A stretch of 64,000 bases of DNA from Asterochloris sp. CNOR1 (lineage: Eukaryota > Chlorophyta > Trebouxiophyceae > Trebouxiales > Trebouxiaceae): assembly GCA_963969365.1 (NCBI GenBank), contig OZ017750.1, positions 1,674,001 through 1,738,000 on the forward strand, read 5' to 3'. Below are positions 33,201 through 45,900 of this stretch, piece after piece. Position numbers and translations under genes: made by a program. A model generated the notes under the pieces. The model did not search any database. It was not told the DNA's origin and was given only the letters and a program-made list of their open reading frames with translations. Each line of letters starts with the position of its first letter. Within the stretch, counting starts at the first letter, position 1.

Positions 33201-36200
33201 CCTGCACCTCCCAGACCTCCATACCTTGCAGCTCCATTGACAGCGCCCTGCAGCCAGTCTGCGCACCATGTCAGGCTGTTGATGTCACAGGGGCGCGCAG
33301 CCTCTGCCTGCTGCATGGTGTCTTGAATCGCCCAGGACCTGCTGCAGCTGCTTCGCAAGGTCGATGGCCGCCCCTGCTCTGACGGGCGCTGCCAGTTTCA
33401 TGGAGTGGCAGGCAGCCTTCAACCGGCCCATTGCCGTGCACAGCCCACCTTGACCGTCCCTGCCATGACAGCTGCCGCCAGCTCTGGAGGCAGGTCAGGG
33501 TCCAGTGCTGCTGCCTGGGAGTTGCCCCCCTCATAGGTCTGGATCTTCTCCTGCATGCTGTACTCCACACGAAACTGCTTCACGCGCAGCTGGTAGTCCT
33601 TCCATGAGCCCAGGTCCTGGTCGTAGTTGAAGAAGTCCTGGGGGTCCGCAGTGCTCATGCGCCAGGGAGCCTGGATCACTCTGCACAGCACACCAGCAGC
33701 CATCTGTCAGGCTGCCTGGACAAGCAGTGCTCACGTGCCAGGGCACCTGGAGCACCCTGCAGGGCATACCAGCAGGCTGTCTGGCTGGCTGGCTGGCTGT
33801 GAGTGGCTGCAGTCTCTGAAAGCAGGACCAGGGCGCCTGCACGACTCTGCAGGTGGCCCTGCAGCCAGCTGTCAATTCAGCCATCAAGGCAGCCAGCCCA
33901 GGGGGTGTGCACAGGCTGTCAAAGCTGTCCTAGGGGCCTGAACTGTCCTGCAGGGCTCCAGCAACTCTGAAGTCAACAGGTGTGCCCAGGTGAGTGGAGC
34001 TCTGCAGGTCATAGTAGATGCGCCGGGGCTCAGACAAGCTAGGGGCTGGGTTGCAGCCCTACCAGCCAGCTGCTACACGTGTGGCACAAGAGCTTACAGC
34101 TCTGCAGGGCAGTCTGCATGGTCTGGGGTGCCAAAAGAGGCTGCAGAGGCACCAGGTGCACAGAACCACAGGTCTGCCAGCACAGAGGTGAGTGCCATGA
34201 GCATCGCGACTATGCACAGCAGCGCAGAGCCTGATGACGTGCTGGTGCTAAGCCCGCAAGGTGCAGCTGCCATTGCTTTGAAGGCTCCTCTACATAATGT
34301 CGGCCTGCCCATGCATCACAAAACCAGAGAAATGCGCCTGTTCAGTCGGGCTGAAGACAGCTCATTCTGCCACCTGGCTGCGTCATGATCAGGGCGCAAG
34401 CTTCTCCATGCTCATGTGATGCAGAGCATCAGTTGTGGGCTGACCAATCAGGCTTCAGTTTACACTACACCAACCCCAGACTGCAGGTGAGCACAGGTCA
34501 GCTTCCCTGTGATTTCTGGCTAAACAGTACCATCATGCCATGACAATTCCCACTGACTGACCTGTCGGGGTCCAATTCGAAGATGTCCCCATGCCCAAGC
34601 TGCAGGAACTCCTTGTACTCCTCAGGGGACACCCGTGTCTGCCCTGGCAGCCTGATCAGGTCTTGAGGGCCTGCTTGGGAGGGCAGCTTGGCATCCATCT
34701 GGTGCCGCATGGGCCCCACAGGGGCACCTGCATGACTGGGGTGAGGCAAGATTAGAAGTGTGCAAAGCCGCTGAGCGCAGTGGTGCTGAAGAATCATTCC
34801 AAGCAGGACAACATGTGAGCTCTTGAGCTGCCCAGGGGCAGCAGCGAGTTTGACAATGCTCTGGCTATGAGCAAAGCTGTCCGGCCTTGCAGAACGCAGG
34901 CCGCTTGCAGCCAGTTCTTCAGAGCAACAAGACTTCACAATGCTGGTGGCACATGGCAGGAAACCAGGAGCCAAATTTGGTAGAGCACTGTTTGAAGCAC
35001 TGCGCAGCAGGTTTGCTAGACGACAAACAGCAGTCTAACCTGTCCCCTGCTGAACAAACATGGGGCGGCCACTGGGCCTCTCCATGGGTGGCGGTGCCAC
35101 CACCGGATTCTGCTGCTGTGGCAGGCCCTGCTGTGGCTGCATGGCGCTGCCAGCTTTGGGTTGCAGGGGGTGCACAGGCACTGCAGGCAGCAGGACTATC
35201 GTTACTTAGACTGGCAGCAGGCAGACACACTGCACATGTGTGGAGTGGCTTGCACACAGCGAAGACACTGAGCTCTGCAGGAGCAAGCTGCCATGTTGAT
35301 CCGCCCTGCATGGCAGGAGTGGGACCTGCAGCAGCGGTGCACCCCAGCATCAGGCAGGCTCCCCCTCGGTGTCATGCAGGTGTACCCCAGCAGCATGCTC
35401 CCTCATGCCCATGAGGACCCTGCCGCTTACCACCATTGCCATATGCTGGCCTGCTAGGGGCAGGCCCTCCAAGCCCTGGCACCGCAGGCTGCCCTGCGGC
35501 AGGGCCCAGGCCAGGCATGCTAGCAGGCCTGGGCCCTGAAGTTGACTGCCCCAGGGGCGGCTGACTCGATGGTGCCTCTCGCGGCTGCTGCAGGCGCTGC
35601 TGGCTGCCTGTGGGGATATGCTGTTCGTCCAAGGTGATGCTGAAGTCATCCTGCAGGCATCCACCAGTGCAGCACACAACTGCACAACACACGATCCAGG
35701 GCGAACTTTGAGCCTGCTGCCACAGTTTGGGGCGTCATCAGCTTACAGGAACTGGTACAGTGACCCTAACGGCGGCTACAGCTTTCAGAGCACACGACGC
35801 TTGAGCTCGAGGTCAACCCAACATCAGCAGCCAGGCGGCAAATGCAGCTGCAAATGCTTTTGCCCGTATGTGGATCTCCCTGTGAGCCCTCACGGTGGGG
35901 GGGTCAGGCAGCTTTCCCACCCAGTTTGCCCTCCAGCTCACAGCTTTGAGAGAGTTACAAGGTGGCGTTTCACTCAGACTGCATGGGCGCCACGCAACCG
36001 GCATGTCCTTACACGGCATGCAGGGCACTTCAAGGCGACAGCTCACATCGTCATCACCAGCAGGTTGGGGGGCCTGCTGCTGGGCTGCCGCGCGTTGAGC
36101 TCGCTGCCCCGCCTCATCTATCTCGATCTCTAAATCGTCATCGTCCTCCTGCTGTGGGCCTTGCTGCTGCTGCTGATGCAGCTGCCCCTGCGCCGCTTGC

Positions 36201-36517
36201 TCAGGCGCAGGCTCAGCCTGTGGACTGCCTGGGGGAGGGCCAGGTGGGGCACCTGCAATCCAGTCAGGCGCTCTTTTTCATGACATGCCGGGGCCTGGAT
36301 TTGGACAGGATGCAGTCTGGCGGGGCGCCTGAAACCTGCCTGAGGCTGGCAGTAAGGAAGCCGTCCTCTTAAGCGCAGGCTGAGGTTGCTGCTCCAGCTC
36401 CTCTCCATACAGCTGCACATATGCACAGTCAAGAGTCGACATTCACCCCAGGAGTGCCACTTGCAATTCAGCTAGCAGAAGGCCCCCTACCTCAGCATAC
36501 AATGCAGCCTCGTCCAT
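30228..36517 (-). CDS. FIP1: FIP1, pre-mRNA cleavage/polyadenylation (CPSF) subunit
   Basis: FIP1 tethers poly(A) polymerase within CPSF for mRNA 3'-end formation. Exon 1 is 27 nt (36517-36491, MDEAALYAE); exon 2 starts at 36412 (LYGEELEQQPQPALKR). Next come a Pro/Gln-rich acidic exon (about 36255-36025) with EDDDDLEIEIDEA; a second acidic exon from about 35654 (DDFSITLDEQHIP); a Gln/Pro exon (about 35180-35050); and an exon ending FELDPDR (about 34727-34560). In phase with it is the diagnostic FIP1 motif IQAPWRMSTADPQDFFNYDQ ... GSWKDYQLR (about 33677-33450). A long Pro/Ala/Gly exon follows (about 32895-32250), then a Met/Gly/Pro exon (about 32010-31780), CRERKRRRTDD (about 31245-31110), and an Arg/Glu/Asp/Ser-rich tail (RERERDREAYIQRHRHEKGF, about 30530-30345), as in plant and animal FIP1. 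Reading through the last donor-like site gives a stop at 30228; the true 3' exon is uncertain. Confidence 0.88.
33655..33855 (-). repeat. Three tandem copies of the FIP1-motif exon start
   Basis: The true exon start (CRVIQAPWRMSTADPQD, forward GCCAGGGAGCCTGG at 33661) is followed upstream on the gene strand by copies at 33737 (CRVLQVPWHVSTACPGS) and about 33827 (CRVVQAPWSCFQR), offsets 76 and 90 bp. Each copy has a CTGCAG/CTGCACAG acceptor. A (CTGG)n tract lies between the second and third copies (33778-33798). Confidence 0.85.
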
Positions 36518-36948
36518 GACAACGACGGTGCCTCTTGTCACAGCTCTGTAGCTAACATGGCCAGATCCTGAGGCTGCTACAGCCTGCCACCAGGGCCCTT
36601 GAAACTCACTACTGCCTTGAAAACCTGAACACAGTAGGGTTTACTGGATTTCCGCAAGTCAGCGTTTCTCCGTTGGCAGCTCAGGTCCTTGCATTGGCTC
36701 CTTCTGAACATAAGGATGTGGGATGCCGTCAGATCTCAGAAGCATCGACTTCACCAACTCGTTTGTGGCCTCTCTGCTCTTTTCATTGTGTTGATGAAAG
36801 CATACGCTTCGCACCAAGGCGGCTGAGCATAGATGGTCAGTCGCTGCATTTCAGTTCCTTCCCTGAGAGAAGCTACAATCGCTGGCTTTGCATCTGTTAC
36901 AGATAGGGCTAGGTCAGAGAGCAAAATTTGGAGCCACGATCCCTAATC
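36518..36948. promoter_or_regulatory. Divergent promoter region, FIP1 / Ycf45-like ATPase
   Basis: 431 bp between the FIP1 ATG (36517, minus) and the first ATG of the downstream plus-strand frame (36949). The plus frame extends upstream only to a TTG at 36928. No coding homology; presumed shared promoter. No named element recognised. Confidence 0.45.
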
Positions 36949-39900
36949 ATGACCAGCCTTCGGGGACTCCATCCCGGGCTTCACACCCAGTCACAATGCC
37001 ATGTGCACCACTTGTGCAAGCCCTTACACTTTGGCTGGAATGGGCCCTCCTGGCACTGTGTGCGAAAAGACAGACAGCAGAGCATCTTCTGCAGCTGTGA
37101 GCCCCAGCTGGCTGGCATTCCAGCAACTCCAGCGATTGAAAATGCCATGCCCGATGAGAATGTCACAGATCAGGAGGGTCTGCAGCGCAGGGAGATTGAG
37201 AGGCTCCTCAGTGTCCTTCCTGCTGACCTGCAATTAGCAATCGTCAGCACAGGCAGCCTGTGGCAGGTGTGTGAATTGATCTGCACAGATGCAAGAGCTG
37301 GTGCCACATGTGGCCATCCCCTTCAAGTGCACAGCCTCACATGTGATCCTGCAGCAGGCACTTTACATGTGCTTTTCCAATCCCGCTCATCCTTGTGTCG
37401 TGCTTTGGCGCAGCAGACTGCGGTCTAAGTTCTGCCTCTGGCCTCCGCCCATGCATGCTGTGTGCTGCAGCTGGCGCGGCAGACCACGAGCCCCCTGCCA
37501 TCGGCCCCTGCTCACCCATATGTTGTGCGGTGCAGCTTGTTGAAGTGGTCATGGACCTGGGCAGGCCCCCGCTTGCCAGGTTCCCCAGCGGCGATGCTGT
37601 GCTGAGGGAGGCGCCAATGAGCAGAGAGGAGCTGGAGGCTGTGCTTTCCCAGGTCAGGGCTGGAGTGCTGCCGTGTCAGCTTTTGCAACAGGCTGGCAGC
37701 TGGGGAGCCTATGTAGGCCATTAAACTTGGTGTGTCGTTTGACGGCCTCTTGACTGTGGACGTGTTCAAGTGTCTTGGCCTGTTGAATGTATAGAGGGCT
37801 GAAGGCTGTGCCTGCCCGACTGAAGGCAGGGCTGCAGCAGCTGCCCCGCAGAAGTGACGCTGTGAAGCCGCACCACCTGGACTGGCGGCCTCCTGTTGAG
37901 CAGCAGCATGTCGCCTGCCAGGCAGTTTGCTGCTGGGATGCCAGTTGTAGCTGATGCCAAGGTGTGGCCTGCAACTAGGCTCAGTTGTTGCCCCTGGCAG
38001 CCTCCCTGCCCTGTGGTGGTGCAGGTGACAGCCTTTGGTGGAGACAGACGGGCAGGCATCGACCGCACTCTGCACCGCATCAGCGCCATCATCAATCGAG
38101 ACGGCGACGTGGTGGGGCTGACGTGTCGCGTGGGGCGTACCATCCCAGGTGAGGCTCTTCCAGCCCTCTTATGAAGTCAAGCAGTAGCCGGAAGTTGTTA
38201 TGAATGTCGGGCACACATTGCAGGTGCCGCTGCAGCCCTGCTTGACAATGCTGGCAGCAGCCAGGCTTGCAAGATGCCATGCGGTGCTCACAGCCTCAGG
38301 TCAGGCTAACTCGTTACGAAGGAGGCAGCAGCTGGGCCCCCAAAAAGATGTGGGTGAGTCCACATTTTGAGAAGCAGGCCTGACGCGCGCTGGGACACCC
38401 GTACCCTTCTTGATGGCGGCCTCAGTCATCATTGCATGAAGGCTGCACAGGGCACTGTGATGCCGTCAGGTGGCTGTGAGACTTCACAGAACCCTCTGCT
38501 ACTGCTGAGTGAAAGGCTCTTGTCACGATGGCCCCGCTGATTACGTGTCTGTCTGTTTGTTCAGGCAGTGCAGACATGGCCATTGACCTGGCCGCTGAAG
38601 GCAGATCTCTCCTGATGCTAGGACGTCCAGGCGTTGGAAAGACCACAGCCATCAGGGAGCTCAGCAGGTTGGTGCACAGCACCTCTTCAGCTGCTTTGGC
38701 ATGCAGGCCTACCTCTCACGCACAGCCAATCACTCAATGCACTGGTGTGACCTGCCTGATCAGCCTGATCTGCACAGATCGCTTGCCACACAGATGTACC
38801 ATTCCCTGGGAGTCCTGACAGCAACTGTGCACACAAGGTTCCGCCTGCTTAGATGACGCCTGTGATGTCTGTCTGGGGGCTGCAGGATGCTGGCAGACGA
38901 CCTGGGCAAGCGGGTCGTGATTGTGGACACCTCCAACGAGATTGGTGGTGATGGGGACGTGCCACATCCCGGTATTGGCGCAGCACGCCGGATGCAGGTG
39001 GCTGCCCCTGCCTGCTTGCAGCACTTTGCAGAATTTCCTGCCATCACATGATCACAACATACCAGGCCTGCCTGCTGCCCGCCATCGGGGACGATTGGTT
39101 GCTTGCTGTTGTGCCATGCTCACAATTGTTTTCCTGCTGCAGGTACCCCACCCAGAACTGCAGCACAACATTATGATTGAGGCAGTGGAGAACCACATGC
39201 CGGTGAGACTCTTTTGCCTGCTTCACTCAGTCGAATCTCAGACCTGTGCTGCATACTTTGCAGTTGCCAAGCAAGAAGATGAGGGTGGTGCTGACAGAGA
39301 CCCCTTCCTGGATGCCAACTTTGCATGTGTTGTATACATCACCCTGCTGGCCTGGATGTCGTGGCTGTGCAGGTCTATGGAGCTGTCAGCATGTGCCGTT
39401 CGTGTCCTGCAGGAGGTCATTGTGATCGATGAGATTGGCACTGAGGCAGAGTGCCTGGCTGCTCGCACCATCGCCCAGCGGGGTGTGCAGCTGATTGCCA
39501 CCGCTCATGGCCAGGAGCTGGCGAATGTCATCCAGAATCCCTCTCTGCAGGACCTGCTTGGAGGGGTGCAGAAGTGAGCACCCCTGAGCCTGCTGTACGC
39601 GATGCCAGCAGCACCAGCAGGCTGCCCCCAGGACTTGCCTGCCCGGCTGCGGTGACTTTTTAGGAAAGTTGTGGGGTTGAAGGGATCCACAGACTGTGGC
39701 AGCCCCTAAGGGTGCCGCCACACACTAAGGTGTGAGGCATGCTGCCCCTCAAAGTGTGCCATGCTCAGGAAGTGAGCTCTCTGCAACAAATTGCCTGTGC
39801 AGAGGGTCTTGCACCTCTGCCAGGGTTGCAGCAGCTCGCTGCACGCCCCCTGACACTGCATGGCCATCCAACTCTGCACCGACCCTGCATCGTGACTTGG

Positions 39901-42785
39901 GGCGACGAGTGGCTGCGGCAGCCGTCGACCCCGCCCGTCGCGCATCAGCCACTGTGAAGCAGCCCGCAGCTTCCACTGACCATGCAGCACTGACCGACGC
40001 CCGCACCCCACCTGCAGCGTGACCCTGGGTGATGACGAGGCCCGCAGGCGGGGTGCCCAGAAGACGGTGCGTGAGAGGGGGTCTGCCCCCACATTCACAG
40101 CCTGCATTGAGATGCTGGAGCTGCAGCGCTGGCGGGTGCACTCTGACGTGGCCCCCGCAGTGGACCGTCTGCTCCAGGGTGGGTCCCACAAATTCAGATC
40201 GTATGCACGTCTTGTGGGTGTCAGGCTGCAGGGGGGAGCCGAAAGGCATTAAATGCCCTGACTGCATGCTGGGCTGCTGCACAGCACAAGCTGTGTCGCA
40301 GGCCTGTCAGTTGGCAGTGCCATTGAGTAGCTCTTCTTCACAGTTGCCATGATGAGATCTTGTCCCAGATGCAATAAGGGACGCATCAAGTGCTGCCTGC
40401 CTCAGCAACTTGAGATTGCAGCTTTCTCAGCTGCAGGGGTGGGCACTGCTCTAGAGCTGCCTTGACCACGTGTGGCACCAGCATATTGCAAAACACAGGC
40501 ATCATGTAGAGAGCAGCATTCTGACATGAGCCTAGCATGCTAGCCAGCCAGTCTGGCAGTCGCTTGCCAATGGCCAGCTTGACCCTTTGCAGGCAAGGAC
40601 CCTGCAGCGGAGGTGCGATTTCGCGATGCCTCCGGCAAGGTCTGCAGTGTGCCAGACATCCCAGCAGACACTGCCTCAGATGCCGCCACGAAGGCCTCAA
40701 GCACTGCCCAGCCACTAGACAGGCTCAAAGCCCTCAACAGGCGGCAGCACCGCGCTGCAGAGCTGCGGGCGTCCCCCAAACCCAGAGTGGCTGGCTCCAA
40801 GCGCTCTGCAGAGGGCAGCAGCGACGCTGACCCCGCTTTTGCTGCCCAGGCAGCATCAGCTTTGGGCCGGGGATCTGGAGACAGCGACCGTCAGAATGGC
40901 GGCAGGAGGCTTGATCCAAGTGTCCTGCCCTTACCTGACGACGAGGCAGGCGCTGCCGCCACCCGGCCAGGCTTTGACAGGGAGACAGCTGCCCTCAAGG
41001 TGGGCTGCTGCAGCTGCATGGTGACACATGCCTGACATGCTGCTGTGGGGGCAGGTCGCGGCCTGCTGCATGGGAAGGTCAGCTGACCTCTGTAAGGCAA
41101 AGCAAGTCTGCCTTGAGGGGTAAGCTCCATTCATTGCAGGCAATGTTCTGTAGGAACCTCTGCAATCATTTCCCCACATTGCTGCAGGTGTATTCTTACG
41201 GCTTGGACGTGCAGCAGGTGCAGCGCACCATCAAGAAGCTGCGGCAGCGCGACAGCGTCGAACTCATTTCACATCTGCCGGTCAGCACATGTGTCCGCAG
41301 AGGACCTCTGCTGGACGCACCTGCCTGGACAGATGCAGAAGCTCACCAGCACTCCTTGCCTTGTCCCTGGGCATGCAGCATGGCATCGTCCCCATTGGGC
41401 TCAGGGGAGGGCCTGCCCTGCAGCAGCACCCTGCGCCCCGGTTGTGTCAATCAGCACGCCATGGCACTTGTCACAGCGTCATGTCGCTGTCCTGCCTGAA
41501 GCAGCAGCCCCATCTGTCTGCTGCACCTCGGGACATAAGTCCTGCAGCTTCCGTGAGGCTGAGAGCTCTGGGCTGAGGCAGCAGATCCCTGTGAGGCCGC
41601 ACTGCCTCTGCTGCTGTGGCTTTTGCTCTGCCATTGCCCCAGCTGGGGCACTGCAGCCTCCCCTGAAGGTTTCCCCTAACCCGCCCTGTGCTGCTGCAGG
41701 ACTCTGATGCAGTGCTGGCGCTGAGGAGCAAGGTGAAGTCGGGGGGGTGGCTGCGCCTTGCTGCCAAGCATGCAGGCGTCCCTGTATTCAGCGTGAAGCG
41801 GGGGGATCAGCTTGAGAATGCCCTGCGGACTTTGTTGGGCATCTACCCAGCACCAGGCGGGGCAGTGCTGCGCCCATCTGCACAACAAGACATCACTGAG
41901 AACGCCTCCCCTCAAGGAACCACTGATGAGGCCCTCCTAGACATCCCCTCCACCCAGCGTAAGCACGTAGTTTCGCCTGGCAGCCTATCCACTCCACATG
42001 CCATGCTCAGAGGCCGCATTGCTGCCATCTCACTTTGAGCTCTGAGATGCCTGCCTGCCAAGCAGCCTGTCAGCCTCATATGTGATGCACAACTGCATCT
42101 TTGGTTGGCCTGCATGCATGTCATCATAGCTGCAGCCGCTGACTGCAGCCAGCTCTGCTGGTTGCAGCCAGACTCACAGCAAACCAGCTCTGCTGCAGCA
42201 GGTGACGATGGCGTCAGTACTTTGCGCGAGGCTCCGCCGCCCCAGGCACGGCAGTATGGGGGCGTCACATCCCAGCGGGAAGCTGAGAGCCACAGCGAGG
42301 CGCTGGAGGAGGCACGCATAGCCGTGGAGAGCATTGTGCTCCCCAGGCAGCAGCCAATCGAGCTGATGCCCAGGGCAGAGGATGTCGTGGAAGCTCAGGT
42401 GTGGCACCAACATGGACATGGCATGTTAATTGGCAGCAACGACAGACTGATTTGATAAAGAGAAGGTATGACATCTCAGCAGCAGGCTGCTTGCGGGGTG
42501 GTCCAGTGACATTGGCATGGCGTGCCCAGCCTAGCAGGATGTGCAACTGCTGCATGCAGTCTCTTGTGTGCAAAGTGTCTGCGGTGTTTAGGAGCGAATG
42601 AGGGGCCAAGTGTGCTGTCCCCACTCTTGCAGGACCTCTTTGTAAGAGAGACATACCTGCTGGACTGTGAGCTTGTTGGAAGGGACCTCAACAAACGACT
42701 CCGTATCCTGCCCACGCAGCTGGCAGCAGAGCTGGCTGGCAGCCTGGAAAGTTTGGAATTTATTGAGCAGACAGGGGCACCGTGA
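36949..42785 (+). CDS. Ycf45/SpoIIIAA-type P-loop ATPase (SPD1-like, probably plastid)
   Basis: Nuclear homologue of the cyanobacterial/plastid Ycf45 ATPases, related to plant SPD1-type proteins needed for plastid development; these share an ATPase core with SpoIIIAA. ATG 36949 opens a frame with a His/Ser/Arg-rich N-terminus (possible transit peptide), then [17 protein letters not shown]. Later: [20 protein letters not shown] (37542-37650); [20 protein letters not shown] then [13 protein letters not shown] (38027-38150); Walker [19 protein letters not shown] (38565-38668); [20 protein letters not shown] (38886-39000); [18 protein letters not shown] (39144-39202); Walker [19 protein letters not shown] with [11 protein letters not shown] (39414-39574); [15 protein letters not shown] (40015-40180). 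After the ATPase come a long low-complexity linker (40595-41000), [20 protein letters not shown] (41189-41280), [20 protein letters not shown] (41699-41960) and a C-terminal [20 protein letters not shown]...LNKRLRILP region resembling the plant proteins' R3H-like end. Stop 42783-42785. Plastid targeting is inferred. Confidence 0.87.
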
Positions 42786-42942
42786 AGCTCTAGGTACTTC
42801 AGCTGTGCAAAGTTTTGCGTTCACCACAGTTCTGGTCATGCATTCTTTCATGATTCTTTCACTCTGATATTATGAGGCAACTGGCCCCCTTTCCATGATA
42901 TGCTACTGCAAATGAAATTTTGAAATAGATAATGAAAGATCA
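42786..42942. terminator. Very short convergent 3' region, Ycf45-like / MET1
   Basis: Only 157 bp separate the two convergent stop codons. The central part (42890-42940) is AT-rich with AATGAAA-type words on the plus strand and matching T-rich sequence for the minus gene. Both genes must polyadenylate here, so their 3' UTRs probably overlap. Confidence 0.5.
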
Positions 42943-45900
42943 TCACAGCCCCTGAGCTTGCAGCTGGGCCTGCACCTCCTGCTCAGCCTGGACTTCCAGC
43001 ACCTTGCGCAGCTGGCGCCCCAGGGAGGCAGCCAGCGGCGGCGGCACGGCGTTGCCAATCTGGCGGTGCTTATTGTGCACATTGCCCCAGAACCTGAAGT
43101 CGTCAGGGAAACCCTGCAGCGAGCCAGCTCATCAAGTCCGCTTCACTGCACAAGACTGAGGCGTGCAGATCCTACAGCAGCTGCTGCCTGTGATGGTGGC
43201 AATTTTTACACTCCAGGCCCAGCAGCCTGTCCCTCACATGCATGATGATGCAGGCAGGTCACTCAATGCGCAGCAGGCCCACCTGCGCACGCGCACACTC
43301 CCGCACACTGACGATGCGGTCCTGCTCTGGGTGGAACACCTGCCCGACCTTGCCCATGGGCTGCAGCCCGGCAGTACAGATGTAAGTCGACTGTGGTGCA
43401 ACTGACAGCAACAGCAGACGTGACCAAAGGAATGCAGCTAAAACTTCTGAGCTAGACAAATATCCTGAAAGCTGCTGCTGAGGCAGCTGCTTGGTGATGC
43501 TTGACATGCTTCAGGCTTGAGTGATGTCTATGCTCCAGCAGAACCGCTCAGCTTGGTGGTGTTGGGGGAAGATGTGTCTGTCACAGCAAGTGAAAGGCGT
43601 ACGGTGCAGCTCCAGTCGAGGACATGCACCACACAAATTTGGCCTATGACCCACCTGGGGATCTGTCGTGGAGGTGGGGAAGTGCCCATTCCAGTCCAGC
43701 CGCCCAAACAGGCCCCGCCAGCCATTGTGCCTGTCTGCCGTGTTAGGCAGGCACCACGGTACCAGAGATTGACCCTGCACAGACACAACACAATATAGTT
43801 GATAGCATTTGTGAGGCGTAGACCTTCTCGTGCCACGCTTTGCCTGTCCTGCGCTGAAGCCAGCTGCTCAAAACTTGCACGCCAGTCATGTCATAGAGGC
43901 GCCCTGTGCGGTCACAGCAGTAACAAAGTTCTCACAGAGTCTGAGGAAACCTGACTTAGGATCTTGTCAGGGCCAGCCTGCAGCAGGGCCAGCTGTGGCT
44001 GCGGCGGCAGGCTGGCGGCTGCTGTAGCCTTCACAGTTGACAGCCCCAGCACACCTTGAATAAGGATTTCTCAGGGTCTGCCTTCACCAGCTCCTCCAGG
44101 CAGCGCCAGTCTGCCCCCGGCGTGTTCTTTGGGATGTTGCTGCAGCGCTCCAGATTCAGGTCATTCATCATCTTGCTGATGTGGTCATGCAGCACATTGC
44201 AGTTGCCTCGAATAAACTGCTGAAATTCTGACACTGCTGGACCTGCAGGGCACATCAACCAGTCTCATCATGTGCTGCGCGTGGGGGGTCAGCAGTGAGC
44301 AGTCTGCAGGATGGGGTGATCAATGACAGTGTGCTGCCAGCCGGGGTTGGCGAGGATTGGGCAACAAGTTCAGGGTTCAGCCAGGCGGGCATGGCATCTG
44401 GCATGCCTTGAGCAGCCAGCAGGACCCGCCGTTCTATCCAGGGCCTTCACCAGTGCAGCTGCACTCACTACTGTGCAACAAGTCACTGCACAGCTGCACA
44501 AAGTTGCAGTACAAGCTGTCGCTGTGGACCAGTGCACTGCTGGTTCTGCAATGAGATTGCGCACAGCAGCAAGGCCTGCTCAGCTTACCACTGTACTGCA
44601 TCTCCTCCTGGTCATGCCCATTGCCAATGATAGGCAGGTCTCCAATCACGTCCCGCACCGTCACTGTTCTCAGCGGCGCTCCCACGTCCAGGGGCACTGC
44701 AGTGTACTGCAGACAGAGGCTCACGCTTTTACTGTACTGCAGGGACGCATGCTGTAGTACTGCAAGAGGCCAACACACAATGACAGCGAGCCCACAAAAC
44801 TAATACCACCTCTGTTAGTGGCCTAGCAGGCGCACTGCTCTGCAGAGGGAGATCAGGTGGCTCGCGCAACAGGCAGTCACTGGCTCACCTACAAGGTACA
44901 GGGCAGCAGGATGGCTGGGCTGCTGGTCGCCACACATGCGGGGCTGCTGCAGTCCTCCCAGGGCAGTGCAGCTCACCTTGACATTGCCCGGCAGGCTGAT
45001 GGTCAGCTGGGGTGACCTGAAGACGTGCAGGGGCCTGGGCCACACAGGCAGGTGCTCCCCCGGGGCAGCTGCCCAGATGAAGGTCCGCTTCCGCGACTGA
45101 CTCACCCCAAAGTTGCCGGCATTCAGTACGCCAAAGCGCACCTGCATGGCGGGCCAGGTGCGGGCAGCCTCATGGCTCACGATGTGGGCAACGACACCTG
45201 ACGCAAAGCAGATGAAAGCCAGGCTGGGCTTTGCTGTACTGGCATGGCTGAGATTGCCTTCAGCACAGCTGCACCAGACACCAGCTGTCAGAATCAGGCA
45301 CTCATTGCAAGGCTGCAGTGCAGCATTGCATTCTGCAGGCTGCTAGCAGTCGAAAACAGCGCCTCTGTGCTAAAATTGCAGCTGCACAGAGAATATGCAG
45401 CATGCTGTTTTGAGCGTGAGCGCAGAGGGCTTGCCTTCTTCTGCAGCAGCTCTGTAGAAAGCTCCCCGCTGCAGGCTCCTGGCTCACCAGCAGTGGCTAA
45501 GCACTCTTGAAATGACCAGGACGGCGTGCATTAGTGCAGCGAAATGACCAGCAGTGCGTTCAGCAGCTACCTGGTAGCCCATGTCCAGCAGGGAGCGCAG
45601 GGTGAGGCGGAAGGTGAAGCTCTTGTTATGGCTCACGAAGTTGCGCACATTCTCCAGAAGGAAGTAGCGGGGGCGGTAGAAGTCACAGAAGGAAAGGTAG
45701 GACATTACCTGCAGCACAAGGGCAACACGCCTAGGTGCCACCTGGCCCCCCCACGCTGCAGGCTTGGGTCCGCTTGAAGGTCAGCAGATGGCAGGACAAG
45801 GACACCGGCAAGAGACTGCCTGAGCCTGATGCATGAGTCGGCAATGTCGCTGCAGACAGTGCCAGCTCACGACAGATGAGCCAGGTTGCTGAGCCCAGAG

